Shown: positions 5,698 through 10,611 of the stretch, piece by piece
How positions within the stretch are numbered: position 1 is the stretch's first letter
Layout of the letters: every line of letters begins with the position of its first letter
Source: Natrinema soli
GTDB lineage: Archaea > Halobacteriota > Halobacteria > Halobacteriales > Natrialbaceae
Length of the DNA: 10,611 bases
Reading direction: 5' to 3'
Assembly (NCBI RefSeq): GCF_028618695.1
Contig: NZ_JAQIVI010000203.1
Location: 1-10,611, forward strand
The notes under the pieces: model-generated
Databases searched by the model: none
What the model saw: only the letters and a program-made list of their open reading frames with translations
Told to the model about the DNA's origin: nothing
Translations under genes and position numbers: made by a program

Positions 5698-5979
5698 ATG
5701 CAGATGCCACGCCGATTCAATACGTACTGTCCGCACTGCAACGAACACCATGAACACGAAGTCGAAAAGTCCCGAACGGGCCGCTCGAGCGGCATGAAAT
5801 GGGACGCTCGCCGTACCCGACGTAACAGTTCCTCGATCGGGAACTCCGGCCGTTTCTCGAAGGTACCCGGTGGCGAGAAGCCGACCAAGAAGACCGACCT
5901 CAAATACCGATGCAGCGAGTGCGGCAAGGCCCACCTCCGCGAGGGATGGCGCGCCGGCCGACTCGAGTTCCAGGAGTGA
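5698..5979 (+). CDS. rpl44e: 50S ribosomal protein L44e
   Basis: A 93-residue large-subunit zinc-ribbon protein near the E site. Zinc ligands are C11 and C14 (YCPHC) and C72 and C75 ([10 protein letters not shown]). The central part is basic and flexible ([22 protein letters not shown], about 32-53), followed by the conserved [18 protein letters not shown] block (55-72) and a C-terminal [15 protein letters not shown]. Length and ends match haloarchaeal L44e, including the [11 protein letters not shown] opening, so the first ATG was kept over the Met two codons later. It is the first gene of the operon; its TGA is 5 nt before the S27e ATG. Confidence 0.97.
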   Translation: MQMPRRFNTYCPHCNEHHEHEVEKSRTGRSSGMKWDARRTRRNSSSIGNSGRFSKVPGGEKPTKKTDLKYRCSECGKAHLREGWRAGRLEFQE

Positions 5980-5984
5980 TACCA

Positions 5985-6158
5985 ATGGCAGGAAATTTCT
6001 ACAGCGTTCGATGCAGTGACTGCGAGAACGAACAGACCGTCTTCGGCAAGGCCTCCTCGGAGGTCGCCTGTGCCGTCTGTGGCACGACGCTCGTGCGACC
6101 GACCGGCGGCAAAGCCGAGATCGACCACGAAGTCATCGAAACAGTCGAGTCACGATGA
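5985..6158 (+). CDS. rps27e: 30S ribosomal protein S27e
   Basis: A 57-residue small-subunit zinc-ribbon protein. Ligands are C10 and C13 (RCSDC) and C29 and C32 (CAVC), with the strand [15 protein letters not shown] between them and the typical tail [21 protein letters not shown]. The start is the ATG of [10 protein letters not shown]. It is preceded by GGAGTGAT at 5973-5980, a good match to the 16S anti-SD that spans the end of the L44e gene. The in-frame opening further upstream overlaps L44e coding sequence and is not family-like. The stop overlaps the next start (ATGA, 6155-6158). Confidence 0.96.
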   Translation: MAGNFYSVRCSDCENEQTVFGKASSEVACAVCGTTLVRPTGGKAEIDHEVIETVESR

Positions 6159-6955
6159 AGTACAGCGGCTGGCCCGACCCCGGCGAACTCGTCGTCGGCA
6201 AGATCGACGAAATCGAGGACTTCGGCGTCTTCGTCGATCTCGAGGAGTACGAGGACAAGCGCGGACTGATCCATATCTCCGAGGTCGCAAGCGGCTGGAT
6301 CAAGAACGTCCGCGATCACGTCCGCGAGGGTCAGATCGCCGTCTGCAAGGTCCTCGACGTCGACGAGAGCTCCCAGCAGATCGATCTCTCGCTCAAAGAC
6401 GTCAACGACCACCAGCGCTCCGACAAGATTCAGGAGTGGAAAAACGAGCAGAAGGCCGATAACTGGATGGAACTGGCCTTCGGCGAGGGGATCGACGACG
6501 AGGACTACACCGCGATCGCCAACGAACTGATCGCCATCCACGGGGGGCTCTACGAGGGCTTCAAGCAGGCCGCGATCCACGGCGAAGAGGCGCTCGAGGA
6601 CACGGATCTGGACGACGACGAGACCGAATCGATCGTCGAGACGGCCCGCGAGAACGTCTCGGTACCGTACGTTAACGTCACCGGCTACGTCGACCTCGAG
6701 AACCCCACCGACACCGGCGTCGACGGGATTCGCGAGGCCCTCGAAGCGGCCGAAGGCAACGGCGAGATCCCCGAGGAGGTCGATCTCGAGGTGAGCTACG
6801 TCGGTGCACCCGAGTACCGGATCAAAGTGAAGGCACCGAACTACAAGACCGCCGAATCTCACCTCGAGGAGAGCGCACAGCGAGCGGTCACCGCGATCGA
6901 AGGCCACGGTGGCACTGGGCAGTACCACCGCGAGCGCCGAACCGACGACGAATAG
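6155..6955 (+). CDS. eif2a: Translation initiation factor 2 subunit alpha (aIF2-alpha)
   Basis: The alpha subunit of the aIF2 heterotrimer, which with the GTP-binding gamma subunit carries Met-tRNAi to the small ribosomal subunit. Its 266 residues match the family length. Residues 1-84 are the S1/OB domain ([61 protein letters not shown]). Residues about 85-168 form the helical domain ([19 protein letters not shown]). Residues about 169-255 form the alpha/beta domain that binds gamma ([48 protein letters not shown]), ahead of a short charged tail. By simple alignment the eukaryotic regulatory Ser51 position is A45, with Ser46 beside it. It is translationally coupled to S27e by ATGA overlap and followed by nop10 after 6 nt. 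The matching initiator tRNA gene lies 1.6 kb upstream. Confidence 0.97.
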   Translation: MKYSGWPDPGELVVGKIDEIEDFGVFVDLEEYEDKRGLIHISEVASGWIKNVRDHVREGQIAVCKVLDVDESSQQIDLSLKDVNDHQRSDKIQEWKNEQKADNWMELAFGEGIDDEDYTAIANELIAIHGGLYEGFKQAAIHGEEALEDTDLDDDETESIVETARENVSVPYVNVTGYVDLENPTDTGVDGIREALEAAEGNGEIPEEVDLEVSYVGAPEYRIKVKAPNYKTAESHLEESAQRAVTAIEGHGGTGQYHRERRTDDE

Positions 6956-6961
6956 GGACCG

Positions 6962-7141
6962 ATGAAATCCGATATCCGGGTGTGTTCGGCGTGGCGCGAG
7001 GTCCACGACCGCCCGGTGTATACCCTTTCTGACAGCTGTCCCGACTGCGGTGCCGAGACGGTAAACAGTGCACCAGCGCCGTTCGATCCGACGGATCCCC
7101 AGGGCGAGTACCGACGCGCTCTTAAACGTCGCAACCGCTGA
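6962..7141 (+). CDS. nop10: RNA-protein complex protein Nop10
   Basis: A 59-residue protein of the H/ACA ribonucleoprotein (with Cbf5, L7Ae and Gar1), which guides pseudouridylation of rRNA. The sequence runs MKSDIRVCSAWREVHDRP, VYTLSDSCPDCGAETVNSAP, then PFDPTDPQGEYRRALKRRNR. The Nop10 hallmarks are YTL, CPxCG, T-x-N-x-x-P-x-x-F-x-P-x-D-P and the basic YRRxLK tail that packs on Cbf5. The N-terminal zinc ribbon is incomplete: C26 and C29 form a normal pair, but the first half has only C8 (CSAW where others have CxxC), with H15 a possible substitute ligand. It follows aIF2-alpha by 6 nt and precedes the PAC2 gene by 6 nt, the usual archaeal order. Confidence 0.93.
   Translation: MKSDIRVCSAWREVHDRPVYTLSDSCPDCGAETVNSAPAPFDPTDPQGEYRRALKRRNR
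7122..7126 (+). promoter_or_regulatory. Possible internal TATA-like box for the PAC2 gene
   Basis: TTAAA inside the 3' end of nop10 is centred about 24-26 nt before the ATG at 7148, the spacing seen at leaderless promoters in this window. The PAC2 ATG has no Shine-Dalgarno sequence. It could allow separate expression of the chaperone. The evidence is weak, since the bases also encode Leu-Lys of Nop10. Confidence 0.25.
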
Positions 7142-7147
7142 TACGGT

Positions 7148-7915
7148 ATGGACGAACTCGAGATCGACGTCGTCGCCGAGGTCGAACTGGACGACCCCGT
7201 TCTCGTCGAGGGGTTGCCGGGAGTGGGACACGTCGGTACCCTCGCCGTCGAGCACTTGCTCGAGGAACTCGAGGGCGAGAGCACGCTTGTGCGACGCATC
7301 TACTCCCGGGAGTTCCCGCCGCAGGTGAGCGTCGAGGACGGCGTCTCGGAGCTGACCTGTGCGGAACTCTACGCTGTCGACGTTCCCGAGGGTCGCGATC
7401 TGTTGCTGTTGACCGGGGATCACCAAGCCCAGAGTAACGAGGGCCACTACACGCTCACGGACGCCTTCCTCGACATCGCCGAGGAGTTCGGCGCGACCGA
7501 CGTGTACGCGCTTGGCGGCGTTCCGACCGGCGAACTCATCGACGAGTACGCCGTCGTCGGGGCCGTCAGCGACGAATCGATGCTCGAGGCGCTCGAGGAC
7601 GCGGGCGTCGAGTTTCGCGAGGACGAACCCGCCGGCGGCATCGTCGGCGTCTCCGGCCTCCTGCTCGGACTGGGTGAACGCCGCGGCTTCGAGGCGGCCT
7701 GCCTGATGGGCGAAACCAGCGGCTATCTCGTCGATCCCAAGAGCGCGCGAGCGGTGCTCGAGGTGCTCGAGGACGTGCTCGGCTTCGACCTCGAGTACGA
7801 GTCCCTGGACGAACGAGCGGACGAGATGGAGGAGGTCATCGGCAAGATCCAGGAGATGGAACAGCAACAGCAGATGGACGTGCCGACGGACGACGATCTG
7901 CGATACATCGGGTAA
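7148..7915 (+). CDS. Proteasome assembly chaperone family protein (PAC2)
   Basis: A 255-residue cytoplasmic protein of the PAC2 superfamily (PF09754), related to archaeal PbaA/PbaB and eukaryotic PAC1/PAC2, which help assemble or bind 20S proteasome alpha rings. Family marks: DPVLVEGLPGVGHVGTLAVEHLLEEL (16-41), FPPQVSVEDGVSEL (56-69), RDLLLLTGDHQAQSNEGHYTLTDAFLDIAEEFG (83-115), YALGGVPTGE (120-129), and AGGIVGVSGLLLGLGERRGFEAACLMGETSGY (162-193). Residues about 218-245 are a charged, Gln-rich helix likely to form a coiled coil. The protein ends DLRYIG; Tyr is third from the end, so this is not a standard HbYX proteasome-docking tail, where Tyr is penultimate. It lies 6 nt after nop10 at the end of the ribosomal/translation operon. 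Chaperone function is inferred from family only. Confidence 0.9.
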   Translation: MDELEIDVVAEVELDDPVLVEGLPGVGHVGTLAVEHLLEELEGESTLVRRIYSREFPPQVSVEDGVSELTCAELYAVDVPEGRDLLLLTGDHQAQSNEGHYTLTDAFLDIAEEFGATDVYALGGVPTGELIDEYAVVGAVSDESMLEALEDAGVEFREDEPAGGIVGVSGLLLGLGERRGFEAACLMGETSGYLVDPKSARAVLEVLEDVLGFDLEYESLDERADEMEEVIGKIQEMEQQQQMDVPTDDDLRYIG

Positions 7916-7965
7916 CGCCTCGCTTTCTATCGGAGCCCTAGGCGATTGCGATCCCGGTCCACTGA

Positions 7966-8343
7966 CTACGAGAACTGGGAGAGCTGTGGCTCCGGTGGCC
8001 AATCGTCGAGTTCCTCGGCGGCCGCGAACAGCACGTCGACACTCGGCTCGTCAGTAAGCGCAACCGTTCCGTCGCTCCAGTCAACGTCGACCACGCCCTG
8101 CTCGAGCAGGAAGGGGAGATGAATGTGGACCGTTCGGACGCGAGCACGGTCGATTTCGGGAAGGGAGATGTTCTCGCTCGTCGTCCGGTGTCTCCGGATG
8201 GCGATCCGTCGTGAGAGGTCCCCCACGGTACTCTCGCCGTTCCGTTCTCGGAGTTCGTGGAGAAGATACTGACGGTCGGCACTGGCGAGCACCCTGAACG
8301 CCTCCGTCGGCTCCATATCTAACGCTATTCGAATGGAGGACAC
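7966..8343 (-). CDS. DUF7344-type winged-helix protein
   Basis: A 125-residue haloarchaeal protein. MEPTEAFRVLASADRQYLLHELRERNGESTVGDLSRRIA (10-48) is the helix-turn-helix block typical of the DUF7344 group: a 'fall back to repression' type N-terminal helix, then a winged helix. RARVRTVHIHLPFLLEQGVVDVDWSDGTVALT (66-97) gives the third helix and wing. The tail DVLFAAAEELDDW (103-115) is probably a dimerising helix. The insert RHRTTSENISLPEI (51-64) is charged and probably flexible. The start chosen is GTG at 8343. The ATG at 8316 (MEPTEAF) is a real alternative, because a TTTTG stretch at 8351-8356 would put the transcript start just before it. The gene is convergent with the PAC2 gene across 50 bp with no clear terminator. 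Targets and ligand are unknown. Confidence 0.78.
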   Translation of the reverse strand: MSSIRIALDMEPTEAFRVLASADRQYLLHELRERNGESTVGDLSRRIAIRRHRTTSENISLPEIDRARVRTVHIHLPFLLEQGVVDVDWSDGTVALTDEPSVDVLFAAAEELDDWPPEPQLSQFS

Positions 8344-8408
8344 TCACCGACAAAAGGACATTGCCTACAGTCGTTGGGCGCTGTTTCGTCGCTGGATCGA
8401 TGAGGCGG

Positions 8409-9188
8409 TCAGCCCTCGAGCACTTCGTAGGAGACGTCGGCATCTCGGAGCACGTCCGTGACCCGGCCGACCTCGTTCGTCGTCGCGACTGCGGTCACGT
8501 CGAGGCCGCGTTCGGCACCGTCGGCGGCAACTGCACCGGCCGCGAACGTGACCGCCGGATCGGTGCCGAATTCTCGGCAGGCGACGACCGCCTCGACACC
8601 GGCTGCGACGACGAGATCGGCATCCTCGCAGTGCTCGGCGACGGTCTCCTGATCGACCGCTCGGCTCCCGCCGGTCCGAACGGCGGGCACCTGCAGGACC
8701 GTCACCGAACCGGGCTCGAGTTCCATGACGCCCTCGAAACTCGTGACGCCGACGTCCGTACCGGCCTCGGCGTCGGTGGTCGCGACGCCGGTCGCCGGTC
8801 CCTCGTCACCGGGGGTCGCGTGGAGTAATCCGTCTTCGACGGAAAGCGAGACGGTCTCCCCGTCGGCGATGTCGTCGGTCGCGATATAGGCGGCCTCGCT
8901 CATCGCGCCGAGGACGTCGCCGGTGACGTGGTCGGCGAATCGGCGAACGTCGTCTGCGGTCCGAAAGAGCCAGTCGACGCCTTCGTTGGTGACGCGATAT
9001 CTGGACCTGCCTTCCTTCTCGACGAACCCCTCGTCGACGAGATCGCGGATGTACTCGCTGACGGCCTGGCTCGTCACGCCGACTTCCTCGGCGATCTCCC
9101 CCTGGCTGACCGCGGGCTGGCGCTCGGCGATCTGAACGAGGATCCGAAACCGCGTCGCGGCCCGTTTGTTGTCGAGGACGTCGACCAT
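8409..9188 (-). CDS. Winged-helix transcriptional regulator with C-terminal sensor-like domain
   Basis: A 259-residue haloarchaeal regulator. Residues 1-70 form a winged helix: MVDVLDNKRAATRFRILVQIAER (1-23), then QGEIAEEVGVTSQAVSEYIRDLVDEGFVEKEGRSRYRVTNEGVDWL (29-74), with recognition helix SQAVSEYIRDL. Residues 75-105 (FADHVTGDVLGAMSEAAYIA) look like a linking helix. From about 108 a beta-rich part (SVEDGLLHATPGDEGPATGVAT) leads to LEPGSVTVLQVPAV (157-170) and an alternating alpha/beta segment (LVVAAGVEAVVACREF, VTFAAGAVAADGAERGLDVTAVAT) that may bind a small ligand. The family resembles MarR-like haloarchaeal proteins; I cannot name the ligand. The start is the ATG at 9188, with a TATA-like run at 9213-9219 giving a leaderless mRNA. 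A 50-codon upstream extension in frame is not protein-like. The gene is divergent from artA across 150 bp. Confidence 0.82.
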   Translation of the reverse strand: MVDVLDNKRAATRFRILVQIAERQPAVSQGEIAEEVGVTSQAVSEYIRDLVDEGFVEKEGRSRYRVTNEGVDWLFRTADDVRRFADHVTGDVLGAMSEAAYIATDDIADGETVSLSVEDGLLHATPGDEGPATGVATTDAEAGTDVGVTSFEGVMELEPGSVTVLQVPAVRTGGSRAVDQETVAEHCEDADLVVAAGVEAVVACREFGTDPAVTFAAGAVAADGAERGLDVTAVATTNEVGRVTDVLRDADVSYEVLEG

Positions 9189-9212
9189 ACGGCTAGTGTC
9201 TCGTGAGAACGG

Positions 9213-9219
9213 CAAAAAG
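9213..9219 (-). promoter_or_regulatory. TATA-like box for the winged-helix regulator
   Basis: On the minus strand CCTTTTTGCC is centred about 28 nt before the ATG at 9188, so a leaderless transcript is predicted. Confidence 0.45.
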
Positions 9220-9306
9220 GTACGCGATCGCAGTTCCAGCGAGAACCGGCATCGAGTCCGGGACGATCCGACGGCGGCGATCACGGCCCGCTCGGACCGA
9301 GGCGTC

Positions 9307-9316
9307 AAGTTGATAG
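9307..9316 (+). promoter_or_regulatory. TATA-like box for artA
   Basis: AAGTTGATAG is centred about 26 nt before GTG 9339. It supports a leaderless transcript and slightly favours the GTG over the ATG two codons later. About 90 bp separate it from the divergent TATA-like box at 9213-9219, enough for a shared regulatory site, but I see no clear palindrome there. Confidence 0.35.
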
Positions 9317-9338
9317 CGGGAGAGTCCGTCGGGTTCAC

Positions 9339-10460
9339 GTGAGTATGCCGGCCCTACCAGCGACGACCGCCGCGAGCACGGGGGTCGTCGATCCCGTGGC
9401 GACGGGACCCGCGACGCTCCTCGCTTTGACTGCCGGATCCGTTCCGTTAGCGGACTCGCTCGCGTGGATCGCGATCGGCGCGTTCGTCGTGGCGATGGTC
9501 CTCAAGTGGCGCGGTGCCGTCGGCCCAGCGAGATACCTCGCCGCGGGCGCGTGGGTCGTCTTCGGTCTCTTCTGGCTGACGATGGTTCCCCACTACTATC
9601 TCGAGGTGAAGAGCCCGATCGAGACCCTCCTGGCGCTGGCCGCACTGCCGCTGTGTGCCTACACCAGCTATCTGCTCGTCCGGGGCCGAGAGTCGCTCCT
9701 CTTGCTCTCGAACGCCGTCGCGTTCATGGGTCTGATCTACCTGCCAGTCGAGACGGTTCCGGTCGTCCGCACTTGGCTGATCGAGACGACTGCGTCCCAG
9801 ACCCACTTCGGCATGGAGCTGCTCGGTCACAGCCCCGGCCTCACGGAGGGGAACAACGGGTACGTGAGCAAGTTCGCCTTCGATCCGGACGAGACGGTGA
9901 CCGGCCGGACGACCTACATCATCACGGCCTGTACCGGAATCGGGAGTATGGCCATCTTCGGCGGGCTGATCGCCGCGGTCAAAGCACCGCTCAAGCGGAA
10001 GACCGTCGCCTTCGCGCTCGCCATCGGCGTCATCTGGTTCCTGAATCTCGTCCGCAACGTCTTCATCGGCCTGGCCTCGCCGTGGGGCTGGTTCCAGCAG
10101 GATGTCCTCGTCTCCGTCGTCACGGAGTTCATGGGCGCGCCCGCCGACCGGACCTCCTACATCGTCGCGCACAACTTCATCGCCCAGTCGCTGTCGATCG
10201 TCGCTCTGCTGGGGATCACCTACCTCGTCGTCCGCATCCTCCCCGAGGTCCTCGAGCCCCTCGAGGAAGTCCTCTACATCCTGACGGGCACGGAGTACGA
10301 CCTCGCGGACGCGCTCGGCAAGGCGGAACGTCCCGCCGATAGCTCGGCCGCGACTGCCTCGGACGCGGCGTCCGACACCGGTCGTTCGGCTGCTCCCGAT
10401 GTCACCGACCCCGACATCGATCCCGAGTCCGCGTCGGGCTCGGAACCGAACGATGACTGA
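9339..10460 (+). CDS. artA: Archaeosortase A
   Basis: An integral-membrane thiol transpeptidase of the exosortase/archaeosortase family. It cleaves the PGF-CTERM tripartite tail of surface proteins, including the S-layer glycoprotein, and transfers them to a lipid anchor. The 373-residue protein has about seven or eight membrane segments, near 39-56, 64-82, 92-113, 118-138, 192-214, 223-245 and 275-300. Catalytic Cys198 lies in YIITACTGIGSM at a helix start, and Arg239 in LVRNVFIG. Their spacing of 41 equals that of C173/R214 reported for Haloferax volcanii ArtA. The third basic residue is either R271 (DRTSYIVAHN) or H278. A long N-terminal part precedes the core, and residues about 330-373 are an Asp/Ser/Ala-rich tail. 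The start is GTG 9339 or ATG 9345. The metallophosphoesterase gene overlaps its last 8 nt. Confidence 0.95.
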   Translation: MSMPALPATTAASTGVVDPVATGPATLLALTAGSVPLADSLAWIAIGAFVVAMVLKWRGAVGPARYLAAGAWVVFGLFWLTMVPHYYLEVKSPIETLLALAALPLCAYTSYLLVRGRESLLLLSNAVAFMGLIYLPVETVPVVRTWLIETTASQTHFGMELLGHSPGLTEGNNGYVSKFAFDPDETVTGRTTYIITACTGIGSMAIFGGLIAAVKAPLKRKTVAFALAIGVIWFLNLVRNVFIGLASPWGWFQQDVLVSVVTEFMGAPADRTSYIVAHNFIAQSLSIVALLGITYLVVRILPEVLEPLEEVLYILTGTEYDLADALGKAERPADSSAATASDAASDTGRSAAPDVTDPDIDPESASGSEPNDD

Positions 10461-10611
10461 GGTCGACATCGACGTCCCGTTTGCCGTCCGCGATCGGGCC
10501 GTCTTCGTTCCGGCCGCGGAGACGCTCGTACTCGCGGACGTGCACCTCGGCAAAGCGGCCGCCTCGAGCGTCGACGCCCCGATCGACGACGGGAGCGACG
10601 TCCTCGAGCGA
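10453..10611 (+). CDS. Metallophosphoesterase, 5' part (partial)
   Basis: The first 53 residues of a gene that runs off the window. The ATG at 10453 overlaps the artA TGA by 8 nt (ATGACTGA), so the two are translated from one transcript. After an acidic opening (MTEVDIDVPFAVRDRAVFVP), TLVLADVHLGKAAASS (24-39) is the first metal-binding motif of calcineurin-type phosphoesterases: strand, then D29-x-H31, followed by LGK. This DxHLGK form is typical of the small archaeal/bacterial group that includes ligase-associated PdeM-like and MJ0037-like enzymes. The remaining motifs (GD, GNH, H-x-H) lie outside the window, so substrate and subgroup cannot be judged. Its coupling to artA may only reflect conserved gene order. 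Confidence 0.8.
   Translation, partial: MTEVDIDVPFAVRDRAVFVPAAETLVLADVHLGKAAASSVDAPIDDGSDVLER

Noticed and set aside
5999..8002. A 667-codon open frame on the minus strand
   Set aside because: It lies antisense to S27e, aIF2-alpha, Nop10 and PAC2, all recognised families. Long antisense frames are common in GC-rich haloarchaeal genes with GAC/GAG-rich codons, and its translation has no family pattern.
8361..8828. A 155-codon plus-strand frame
   Set aside because: Antisense to the winged-helix regulator; no recognisable motif and an Arg-rich composition.
9189..9338. 50-codon N-terminal extension of the winged-helix regulator
   Set aside because: It spans the promoter region and the artA divergent gap and looks non-coding; the ATG at 9188 fits a leaderless start.
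9447..10553. A 368-codon minus-strand frame opposite artA
   Set aside because: Shadow of archaeosortase A; composition is Arg/Asp-rich without hydrophobic-core pattern or motifs.
1..10611. Many CTCGAG hexamers
   Set aside because: They arise from in-frame Leu-Glu codon pairs (CTC GAG) favoured in haloarchaea and are spread through all coding genes, not a clustered site family.
1..10611. CRISPR array or defence cassette
   Set aside because: No regularly spaced direct repeats and no Cas, nuclease or toxin-antitoxin motifs were seen; the only repeats are the tRNA-associated ones.

Overview
The window comes from a haloarchaeal chromosome, probably of the Natrinema/Haloterrigena type (the genus is a guess). 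The evidence is high GC, very acidic proteins, archaeal TATA-type promoters often about 26 nt from the start codon (leaderless mRNAs), archaeal ribosomal proteins and aIF2-alpha, an A1:U72 initiator tRNA, and haloarchaeal marker families such as HAH_0734, DUF7344-like and archaeosortase A.

Layout. 1-462: the 3' part of a gene with a BsuPI-like beta-sandwich domain. 625-2555: a two-gene ABC-2 exporter operon (ATPase then permease, ATGA overlap). 2556-3045: no intact gene; it holds an N-terminal remnant of an IS5-family transposase. 3046-4154: a divergent pair, an NAD(P)-binding oxidoreductase (minus) and an HxlR-type regulator (plus), sharing a promoter region with a perfect 9-bp inverted repeat that looks like an operator. 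4155-4515: an att-like region beside an initiator tRNA-Met gene (minus). A 30-bp near-perfect copy of the tRNA 3' end plus its T-tract lies 104 bp away, next to a perfect 14-bp inverted repeat, as expected for the scar of a tRNA-targeting integrative element. 4582-5028: a GtrA-family membrane protein. 5170-5460: an HAH_0734-type small protein.

5698-7915 is a conserved information-processing operon: L44e, S27e, aIF2-alpha, Nop10 (only 59 aa) and a PAC2-type proteasome assembly chaperone, nearly all touching or overlapping. It joins ribosome, translation initiation, rRNA pseudouridylation and proteasome functions. 7966-8343 is a DUF7344-type winged-helix protein. 8409-9188 is a winged-helix regulator divergent from archaeosortase A (9339-10460), the membrane enzyme that processes PGF-CTERM surface proteins such as the S-layer glycoprotein. 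A metallophosphoesterase gene overlaps the end of artA and runs off the window.

The 5' flank and the 4.5-10.6 kb part look like stable core genome. The stretch of about 2.6-4.44 kb looks accessory: it appears less GC-rich and holds the IS remnant, the redox-type regulator/oxidoreductase pair and the tRNA-associated repeat. I saw no CRISPR array and no intact mobile element. No clearly new multi-gene system is present. The best leads are the collapsed att-like region at the initiator tRNA and the HxlR operator.
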